The notes under the pieces are model-generated. The model was not told where the DNA came from, searched no databases, and saw nothing but the letters and a program-made list of their open reading frames with translations. DNA of 64,000 bases, taken from the NCBI GenBank assembly GCA_021397845.1, contig CM038044.1, forward strand, positions 44,812,354-44,876,353. The letters are read 5' to 3'. Of this stretch, positions 56,168 through 64,000 are shown piece after piece. The position numbers were made by a program, and so were the translations under genes. Position 1 is the stretch's first letter. Each line of letters opens with the position of its first letter. This stretch comes from Areca catechu (Eukaryota; Streptophyta; Magnoliopsida; Arecales; Arecaceae).

Positions 56168-57387
56168 TAAAGCTTCAGTTCCCTTGAAGTAGAAGGCTGA
56201 TATGGGCGATCCTAAAGGCAAGAGGGCCTCCTTTTTGGAGGTGAAGCACCTCAGGGATCCTACAAGCGTCAGGGTTTAGAGAATAAATAGCAAAATAGTT
56301 GAAGAAAAATTGGATGGAGAGAAGAAAGGGATTCAAGGTTTTAATGGCTGGCGGCTAGAAGTGGAAGAGAGCTTCTTCTTCTTGGACGCCTGGGTCTCTT
56401 TGAACTGGGGTGTGGCTGATCTCCTGGGGTGTGGAAAAAGGCTAGGGCAGCAAGGGGCGTGGAGAAATTCACAAAGACAATGGTCGGCCACACTAGAACA
56501 AGAACCAGAAATCAAAAAACTAGAACACCAGAAGTTGAACACAATATACCAAAATTTTATTTCATGAGAAAAAGTTATTACAAGAGGAAGAGGGGTGGGG
56601 TATTTATAGAGCTCCCATGCCCTCTCCTAAAGGGATTACAAGTCTTCTCCCACTTAGGTTACAAGTCCTCTCCTAGCTAGGTTAGAATTACAAGTCTTAA
56701 AACATTTAGGAAAATAAATCCTAACTAGCCTAGGAACTTGACCTAGTCTTCCACTTCTTCTTTGCTTTGACTAGTCAACAATTGGGGATGCCTCCTTTGA
56801 ATGGCGTGTTGGGCTCATAGGGTAGCAAGGGCTGGCCAAGAGGGCTTGGGCATCCTGGAAGCTAGGGCGCCTGGGGTCCTGGGGTAAGTATATTCCAGGC
56901 ATCCAAAGAGCATCTTGGTTCTTAAGTGCTTGGGCTTTGCTCTTGGGCTTGTGAATTCAAGGCCTGAAGTGCTAGAATATCTTGAAAATCAAGGGGCACC
57001 TGGCATCTGGCATATTCCAGAGCATTTGGAGGGAATCTGGCATCTTGAATGGCATATGGAGGGAATCAGGGCATCTAGAGAGCATCTGGAGGGTATCTAG
57101 GGCTTTGGGGTGTCAAACAAGATCCCATAAGCTGATGTAAATGCCTCTAGCTCCCGAGTGAGGCCTGGTGGAACTCTAAAATAGGGTAACCTCCTCTCTT
57201 ATATAAAAATTAGACTCTCACTGGACTAATACTCAAGTATAGGACTCAATGACTGACCAGGGTTGAAACAAGTCAACTAGTCTCAACTTATTACAGGACT
57301 CAATCTACTTTGTTACAAAATTGTGACACATGGCTAAGTAAACCAGATAGGGCCCAGTAATCGTGTCTGATCCTGGTGCCCCCACCC
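56168..57387 (-). repeat. D2 3' LTR, main part
   Basis: It continues 54028-54350 after removal of E, giving about 1.54 kb. A minus-strand TATA box is at 56601-56608. It ends GGTGCCCCCACCC, where D1 has GGTGTCCCCACCA. Confidence 0.8.
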
Positions 57388-57960
57388 ATTCTTCCGGGGC
57401 GGGAGGAACTCGACCCCGTCGAGTAAGGGTCAATTTGGCTCTCATACTACTCAAGGAGGGTCTGGGTAAAGGTGCTGCAGATCCTCACCAATGCTTCACA
57501 AGTCCTCAGATTTTAGCCGACCTTGCCAATAGACCAAATACCTCTGATAGCATCTATCTCGGGTACCGATGGCTTGATCGACCAAGGTTCTCTCAATCTT
57601 TTCCACACCAATAGGCCAAATTATATGTGGACACTCTGGGATAGGTTCTCTCTCAAAGAAAGGGAGTAGCTCAAAGGGCTCGCTGGGATCACTGTTGGCT
57701 CCCTATACTCTACAAGGTCTGAGAGGTTGAAGGTGGAGCTAATACCTAAATCAGGTAGTATCTTAAGCGCATAGGCATTGGATCCAACGCTCTTCATTAT
57801 TTTGAATGGGTCAGCTTCACGAGCATGAATTCTTTTACAATCATACAATCCTCTACATAAAATTCTTTAACTCTCTTTTGGGAAGTAGCCAAGTTCTTAT
57901 ATATTTCATTACTTAGATTAATCTTTGGCTAAGTTCCTGATGCAGATGCAAATATGCCGG
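57388..57960 (-). pseudogene. D2 integrase C-terminus and chromodomain-like tail
   Basis: On the minus strand, NLATSQKRVKEFYVEDCMIVK and a frame-changed READPFKIMKSVGSNAYALK, LGISSTFNLSDLVEYREP reproduce the gypsy integrase C-terminal fold (K.F..GD..MV ... GPFKI...NAY.L ... GIS.TFN.SDL). KIERTLVDQAIGTRDRCYQR, YLVYWQGR and SEDL (57610-57500) follow, resembling a chromodomain (R.YLV.W.G....EDTW). A stop replaces the Trp expected after SEDL. No catalytic DDE core is present upstream. Retention of this part in both D1 and D2 suggests it predates their spread. Confidence 0.65.
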
Positions 57961-58129
57961 GCACATGCAGACCCTAACATATGATGCAGGAGACTCATGA
58001 CATGTAGACTCGACTATGCATTCCTATAGGACTCTTTGGGCCTAAGCTTAACAGACTATAGGCTCTCTAGGTTTAACCCTGGTTTGGTATGCACATGAAA
58101 ATATAACATGAGCTCCTAATAGATGCCAG

Positions 58130-59114
58130 AGGGTCTTCCAGAAGTAGGAAACAAACTTAACAGACTCAATGAATGAATGCAATATGTAAACCTATATAAA
58201 ATGCATATGAATGGTTAAAGAAATATAAGAAGATTCAAAAAAGGGTAGAAAATAAGAGGTCGGTTTAGGGTCAGTTGGGTAGGGTGAGAAATAAGAAGAT
58301 GGTTCAGGGTTAGTTGGATAAAGTAGGATATAAGAAGGGGTGTCAGGGATTAATCCTAGACTAATGAGGTTAACCTTATGGGGTTGCTTTCTATTTAAAG
58401 GGTCTGCATAATAGAAGAAAGGGTCATTGATTTCAGGAAAGAGATTAAGTGGAGTCAAAGAGGTGACTTCATCCTAAGGGTACGGATTTAAAAATATCAG
58501 GTCCCTAGTAAATTCTTCTGGCTCATAAATCAAAAGATTGGGCTCTACAATTGGATCCTCTTCTAAAATTCCCTCAGGTAAGATTCTAACAATAGGATTG
58601 GGTTCTTCATGGTCTTCTTCCTTTAAGAGTTCTTCCACTATAGCTTGGGTGTGGTCAAGGTCAGCTAATTCTAGGTTGGCTTCTACTTGGGTATCTACTG
58701 GGTCATCTAATTCTAGGTCATCTATAGGTATCTCCTCTTCTTCTTCCTCATACTCTTCTACCAGACTTGGGTCAACCTCATACACCTCTACTTTAGGCTC
58801 AGTAATGGGTTCATAGGTTAGGCGTTCAAAGGTTATGGGTTCAAAAACTATGGGTTCAAAGGTTATGGGTTTATAGACTATGGGTTCAAAGGTTATGGGT
58901 TTATAAATTGTGGGCTCGGATCTATAGGTTGCTTGGTTATTGGATTGGATCAACTAGGCAATCTGGGTGGTTAATTGGGTAAGTTGGTTTTGGGTTTGGG
59001 TATTGGTTTGGTCAAGCTTAAGGTTCATTTGGTTATTGGTTTGGCATACTTATGGTTCATTTGGGCAAATTGGTCAGTTATGGTCTTCATGAAAGTTTCA
59101 TAATTGGGGTCCAT
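58130..59114 (-). pseudogene. D2 gag-like acidic protein
   Basis: It starts at 59114 (MDPNYETFMKTITDQFAQMN), the same start as D1 at 26056. A Gln-rich helical part and a stop at about 58955 are followed by an open frame 58953-58474 with a ten-residue repeat (YKPITFEPIV) and a strongly acidic region (EEYEEEEEEIPIDDLELDD). The last block, LFPEINDPFFYYADPLNRKQ to IPDTPSYILLYP (58458-58200), matches D1. It has no zinc knuckle and no enzymatic motif. Function is unknown; it may be a Gag derivative that helps the RNA enter particles made by a helper. Confidence 0.5.
58806..58925 (-). repeat. in-frame 30-bp repeat in the D2 gag-like frame
   Basis: Minus-strand units encode YKPITFEPIV, YKPITFEPIV, FEPITFERL and YEPITEP. 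The repeat is absent from the D1 copy. Confidence 0.7.
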
Positions 59115-59436
59115 GGTTGAATTAGGTTTGGGCTTAGATTGACTGTAATGAACTCCTGACCTGGTGGTTATGCAAACAAACAAACAATCAAGGTGGAATG
59201 AATGTAGCCAAGCATGCAAAGGGTTAATATAATATAGGATTTGCTAGACCTAGAGCCAAAACTAAATAGGTCTACTCAACTTATAATTAACCTAGCAGCT
59301 AGTCCTTCCACTGGCCAGGGTTCTAATTATAAACCATCAATCCACTTAGGTCATTTGACTCTAGACCCCCAGCCTTAGATACCAGTTTTCAGTAATAGCC
59401 ACAGGATTAAATGCAGTAGTTGGCCCACACGATTCG

Positions 59437-61006
59437 TGTTGATCCCTAGAATGATTTTGATGATCACAAAATATTGGAGCATGTACTTGTTACTAATTCT
59501 TTCAATTACTTGAGAAGTTTTTGCAAAAAATTGGTTACCTTTAGTTTAAATTAGTTTTCAAATTGATTAAGAGGTAATTCAATTATGTATGGACTTTTAT
59601 GAACTTTAACTTGTAAAAGCCCTAATTTTGCCAATCATGTAATCTTGTAAAAAGGACGGTAAAATTATAAAATTGAGAGTATGTAGATTAGCTCTTTTTT
59701 GATTCAAGTGTTGAAGAGTTTTAGAGAAGTTTGAAGCATTAATTGAAGTTTTGGTAAGAGCTGACTCATGGATCAAGAGCTGACTCCTTGTGGCACGGTA
59801 CAAAAAAATTTTAGAGTTTCAGTATCTTGAGCCGACTCATGTCCCAAAAGCTGACTCGTGGAAGAATACATGTTTCTGAAGTCTGAGATCTCAAGCCGAC
59901 TCGAGCTCCAAGAGTCGACTCATCCAGAGTTATGATTTTTGGTGAACTGAGACTTCGAGCCGACTCTGCCCTAAAGAGCCGACTCCTATAATTTTCTATT
60001 TTGAATTGATTGAAGGCAAGAGCCGACTCCAGCTTGAAGAGCCGACTCTTATAGAAATTTGGTCTGGGCTGTCTGAGACTTCGAGCCAACTCATGGACCT
60101 CGAGCCGACTCGAGTAGTCATTTTCTGCACTCCAATGGCTAGTTGTTGGAAATGGTTTTTGAATTCTATTTCTTCTCCAATAGCTCTTTCAGGAATCCCT
60201 AGGCCCTACAATGGCCATATCTCACAGAAAACTATAAAAGGGTTTGCTTTTGAAAAATTAAATAATTATTAGAGGATTATTATTGATTTATCCTGAGAAA
60301 TTGAAGAGCTTTCAAGTCTTTCACCTACCTACTTCAAGAGCTTTCAAGTTAGGATTCAAAGCTTCACCAACTCCTCTTCATCATTGAATCCACTCATTGA
60401 CGAAGCAAAGAAGCAGCTTGAAGAGCATTAAAGAGCATTCAAAGCTAGGATTCATCTTGATCTACATCGGCAACATTTAAACAAACTCGGTTTGTTGTAG
60501 TTGCTTGTTTATTTCTCTCTATCTTTGTTTTCTCTGTAAGAACAGCAAGGGGCTGTGTCTTAAGAGAGGGTTGAAGGTTTTTAGGTGAGCCTTGTGAAAA
60601 CCTAAGTTGGATTCTTGGTGATCCCGGTATAAAACCAAGTGTTAGGATTTCTTTGGTGATCCCGTTCAAAACCAAAGGAGTTTGGGTTTCTTTGGTGATC
60701 CCGGTAAAACCAAAGTGTATAGATTTGGATTGTAAGCTTGGTAAAACAATCCGACTATATTCTGGTTGGGGGATATAGTGGAAATTCCAAGTGGTGCTTG
60801 GATAGTGGACGTAGGAGCCTGTTGCTTCGAACCACTCTAAATCTCTTTGTGTTTGTGTTTGTGCCTACTTTAGCTTATTGCATTTGTTTATTTACTTCCG
60901 CATTGCATATTGCACCACAACACTAAAAGAATTTCAAAGTGCACATAATTATGAAAAGTCTTTTAATCCCAATTCACCCCCCTCTTGGGAAGCCACCTGG
61001 GCAACA
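59437..61006 (+). repeat. S2 5' LTR (1,570 bp)
   Basis: It runs TGTTGATCCC to CACCTGGGCAACA. A TATA box TATAAAAG is at 60233-60240. U3 (59757-60110) has about a dozen GAGCCGACTC / GAGTCGACTC-type motifs. The leader part (60581-60779) has the hairpin array. Confidence 0.9.
60581..60779 (+). promoter_or_regulatory. hairpin array in the S2 LTR leader
   Basis: Six consecutive stem-loops: TTAGGT/ACCTAA (60581-60605), CTTGGT/ACCAAG (60614-60639), CTTTGGT/ACCAAAG (60651-60677), CTTTGGT/ACCAAAG (60690-60715), GGATTGT/ACAATCC (60727-60752) and ACTATAT/ATATAGT (60754-60779). The middle loops share gatcccgg(t)...aaa, while stems differ and stay complementary. It lies about 350 bases downstream of the TATA box, in the transcribed leader. 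Confidence 0.7.
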
Positions 61007-61008
61007 AG

Positions 61009-61020
61009 TGGTATCAGAGC
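61009..61020 (+). other. S2 primer binding site
   Basis: TGGTATCAGAGC lies two bases after the LTR end. Confidence 0.95.
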
Positions 61021-61053
61021 AAAGTCTCTAAAAATTACTTAGAGTAAAGATAG

Positions 61054-61285
61054 ATGGCACATCCCATGAGCACCTCTTTGGCCGAAGGTCAATCCACAAA
61101 TCAACCTTCACTTTTCATCGGAACCAATTATACATATTGGAAGGCAAGAATGAAAATATACATTCAAGCCGTAGACTTTCATTTATAAAAAATTATCTTA
61201 AAAGGACCTCGTACACCTACTGTTAGAGTAAATGATATAGAGGTTCCCAAACCAGAAGAAGATTGGGATAATTTAAAGTTACTTT
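61054..61285 (+). pseudogene. S2 gag N-terminus, truncated
   Basis: ATG at 61054 reads MAHPMSTSLAEGQSTNQPSL, then FIGTNYTYWKARMKIYIQAV, the same N-terminal block as C1 gag. After EDWDNLK (about 61277) the sequence jumps straight to the pre-integrase motif VCDACQLGKQVRESFK. The capsid core, zinc knuckle and protease are therefore deleted. Without them S2 cannot make particles itself. Confidence 0.8.
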
Positions 61286-63842
61286 TGATTATGTTTGCGA
61301 TGCTTGTCAACTAGGAAAACAAGTGAGGGAGAGTTTTAAATTCAAAAACATTGTTTCTACTACTAGACCCTTAGAGCTACTTCACATGGACCTATTTGGA
61401 CCTACTAGGACTACAAGCCTAGGTGGTATGAAGTATGGCCTTGTGATTGTAGATGATTTTTTAAGATACACATGGGTTTTGTTTATTGCACATAAAGATG
61501 AAACTTTCAAAGTATTCAAAAAGTTTTATAAAAGAGTTACAAATTTGAAACATCTATCTGTTATTTCAATTTGTAGTGATCATGGCACTGAATTTGAAAA
61601 TCAACATTTTGATCACTTTTGCACAAAGCACGGTATTGACCATAACTTCTTTGCACCTAGAACACCACAGCAAAATGGTGTTGTAGAAAGAAAGAATCGT
61701 ACTTTGGAAGAGATGTCCCGAACAATGCTTTGTGAAGGAAATCTTCCAAAATACTTTTGAGCATAAGCTGTAAATACTGCTTGCTATATTTTCAATAGAG
61801 TTTTGATTAGACCTATCATTAGAAAAATCTCCTATGGACTATGGAACAATAGAAAGCCTAATATCAAATATTTTCATGTTTTTGGCTGTAAATGTTTTGT
61901 TCTTAATAATGGAAAAGATAATCTTGGTAAATTTGATGCAAAATCTGATGAGGCTATTTTTCTTGGATATTCTTTAAATAGTAAAGCCTATCAAGTTTTC
62001 AACAAAAGAACATTGACTGTAGAAGAATCAATATATGTTGTTTTCAATAAATTTGACATTACATCTTCTAGAAAAGAAGATCTTACTGATGATGATACAG
62101 TTACACTAGAACATGGACTGAAAGATTTGACTCTCAAAGATAAACAATCAAGTGAACCACATGAAGAAGAGGTAAGCAAAAATCATAATGATATACCCAA
62201 AGAATGAAGGTATGTACAATCACATCCTAAAGAATTAATTATAGGAGACCCATCTCAAGGTGTTAGAACTAGAGCTGCATATAGAGATACACATGACTTA
62301 ATTGCTTTTGTTTCTCATGTATAACCACATACTATAGAAGAAGCTGAAACTGATCCTAATTGGATGTTAACAATGCATGATGAATTAAATCAATTTAGGA
62401 GGAATAATGTTTGGACCCTAGTAGAAAGACCTAGTGACTATCCTATTATAGGTACTAGGTAGGTTTATAAAAATACATTAGATGAAGAAGGAAATGTAAT
62501 TAGAAATAAGGCTAGACTGGTAGCACAAGGATATAATCAAGAAGAGAGAATAGATTTTGATGAAACTTATGCACCAGTAGCTATGTTAGAAGCCATTAGA
62601 TTACTATTAGCATATGCATACTTTATGAATTTTAAGTTATTTCAAATGGATGTAAAGAGTGCATTTTTGAATGGTTTTCTATCTGAAGAAGTTTTTGTCG
62701 AACAACCACCGGGTTTTATCGATCACTCATTTCCAAATCACATTTTCAAATTGAATAAAGCTTTGTATGGTCTGAAACAAGCACCTAGAGCCTGATATGA
62801 CAGACTAAGTTTTAAATTGTAAATGATTTTGTAAGATGTAGTGTTGACACCACACTATTTATTCAAAGAAGAGATAATGATATTCTAGTTGTTCAAATCT
62901 ATGTTGATGATATTATTTTTGGATCTACTGATGAATCTTTGTGTCAAGACTTTGCTAAGCTAATGTAGGGTGAATTCGAGATGAGCTTAATGGGTGAGCT
63001 AAGTTACTTCCTCGAGCTTCAAATCAAATAATCTAAGGAAGGTATTCTGATAAACCAAGCCAAATACATCAAAGAGATTTTCAAAAAATTTGGCATGGAA
63101 GCAAGCAAATAAATTAGAACACCTATGAATCCTGCATGTAGACTTGATAAAGATGAGAATGGCATAAATGTTGATCAAAAGCTGTACAGAGGTATGATCG
63201 ATTCTTTACTTTATTTGACAGTTAGTATACCTGATATTTTATTTAGCATTTGTATGTGTGCACGTTTTCAATCTAATCCAAAAGAGTCACACATCATAGT
63301 TGTTAAAAGAATCATTAAGTATCTTAAAGGCACATGCAGTCTAGGTTTATGGTACTCTAAGCACACATCCTTGAAATTAATTAGTTATTCTGATGCTAAT
63401 TATGGAGGCTGTAAAATTAATAGAAAAAGCACAAGTGGCACCTGTCAATTTCTAGATGTTAACTTGATTTCATGGCACTGTCGCAAGCAGAACTCTGTAG
63501 CACTGTCTACTACTGAGGCAGAATATGTGGCTGCTGGGAGCTGTTGTGCTCAAGTATTATGGATCAAGAAACAACTAGAAGATTTCGGTGTTGTTCAATC
63601 TAAATTCCTATTAAATGTGATAACACTAGTGCTATTAACTTATCCAAAAATCTAATTCAGCATTCACGAACTAAGCACATAAAAATAAGATATTATTTTT
63701 TTCATGATCATGTTTTAAATAATATTGTTAAGCTAGAATTTGTACATACTGAAGATCAACTAGCTGACATTTTTACTAAACCCCCAAGTCAAGAAAGATT
63801 TGAGAAGATTAGAGAAGAATTGGACCTATGTGACCCATTTTG
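61286..63842 (+). pseudogene. S2 pol: integrase, RT, RNase H
   Basis: Integrase reads LLHMDLFGPTRTTSLGG, VIVDDFLRYTWV, SDHGTEFEN and PQQNGVVERKNRTLEEMS (catalytic D-D-E retained). The linker reads FDAKSDEAIFLGYSLNSKAY. RT reads VAMLEAIRLLLAYAYF, MDVKSAFLNGFLSEEVFVEQ, PPGF and YVDDIIFGS (about 62901). RNase H reads YSDANYGGCKINRKSTSGTC and STTEAEYVAAGSC. The tail is LADIFTKPPSQERFEKIREE to a stop at 63841. Stops near 61758, 61767, 62206, 62459, 62794, 62966 and 63110 and a frameshift near 62820 inactivate it. It matches C1 and S1 in sequence. Confidence 0.9.
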
Positions 63843-64000
63843 AACATTTTGACCTAATTTTTAAAAAATAATAAAAAATTATCTAGACATTTCAAATTTC
63901 CTTCTAGAGCTTATGACAACCTGTTTTAGTGACTAGAAATCCATAGAAATTGATTTTAACTTTTTTTGAGTTTTAGGCTGAATTTTGGCTCGAGACGACT
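63843..64000 (+). other. start of S2 post-pol spacer
   Basis: Non-coding. It ends at the window edge with GGCTCGAGACGACT, a GACGACT-type motif in the same place as the S1 motif cluster (488-556). Confidence 0.4.

Larger units (their letters stand above)
54028..59436 (-). mobile_element. D2: second D-family element (right end not reached)
   Basis: The left LTR (54028-57387, with solo LTR E inside) is followed by interior 57388-59436, cut by S2. It shares the gag-like start, acidic region and integrase C-terminus/chromodomain with D1, and likewise has no protease, RT or integrase core. Confidence 0.82.
59437..64000 (+). mobile_element. S2: Sirevirus-like copia element (3' LTR beyond window)
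   Basis: The 5' LTR is at 59437-61006, then primer site, short gag, integrase, RT and RNase H to 63842, followed by the start of a post-pol spacer. It is inserted in D2 (left flank ATTCG, 59432-59436). Compared with C1 it lacks about 1.4 kb from mid-gag to the pre-integrase region. Confidence 0.88.

Noticed and set aside
1..64000. CRISPR arrays, prokaryotic operons or viral genomes
   Set aside because: Spaced repeats here are LTR motifs, hairpins or minisatellites, and all coding remnants are plant LTR retrotransposon types.

Overview
This window is a dense nest of LTR retrotransposons from a plant nuclear genome. The monocot-like GC-rich gene fragment, the long copia and gypsy LTRs and the elements with extra ORFs would fit a large-genome monocot such as a palm, but the species cannot be fixed from the sequence. 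I see no intact host gene, tRNA, rRNA or CRISPR array. Every coding region is a retrotransposon gag/pol remnant or a captured gene fragment, and nearly all are broken.

I use working names for the elements. T2 and T1 are Tnt1-like copia relatives. C1, S1 and S2 are Sirevirus-like copia. T3 is a nearly full-length copia. D1, D2 and D3 are a deleted chromovirus-like gypsy family. E is a solo LTR. G is a Tat-like gypsy. X1 and X2 are short-LTR elements with GC-rich interiors. The nest reads as follows. T1 (minus strand, 10440-53787) is the frame and lies beside an opposite-strand relative, T2 (53788-54027). C1 (minus, 5882-10434) sits in T1's 3' LTR, S1 (plus, window start to 5881) sits in C1's RT, and S1 itself carries a probable solo LTR. 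D1 (minus, 12712-28754, TSD TTATC) sits in T1 pol and is split by T3 (plus, 14657-24615, TSD GGCAT). G (34147-52894, TSD GACCC/AACCC) sits in T1's 5' LTR. To the right, D2 (from 54028) is interrupted by solo LTR E (54351-56167) and by S2 (59437 to beyond the window end).

G is rearranged. Its 5' LTR, gag and protease are inverted relative to RT, RNase H and integrase. The two breakpoints lie in X1 and X2, and the two halves of one target duplication (GGTAT) now lie 7.2 kb apart in opposite orientation. Between X remnants is the broken N-terminus of a class II trehalose-phosphate synthase gene. G also has two RNase H domains, an antisense extra ORF and an exact 86-bp tandem repeat.

The most interesting unexplained signal is a set of stem-loop arrays in transcribed leaders. 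T3 carries four hairpins with one conserved 19-nt loop but four unrelated, self-complementary stems (17767-18092). S1, S2 and C1 LTRs carry arrays with the same logic (conserved loop, changing stems), and the 86-bp repeat of G is also built from hairpins with a common core. Compensating stems around a fixed loop point to selected RNA structure, possibly for packaging, dimerisation or Gag binding.
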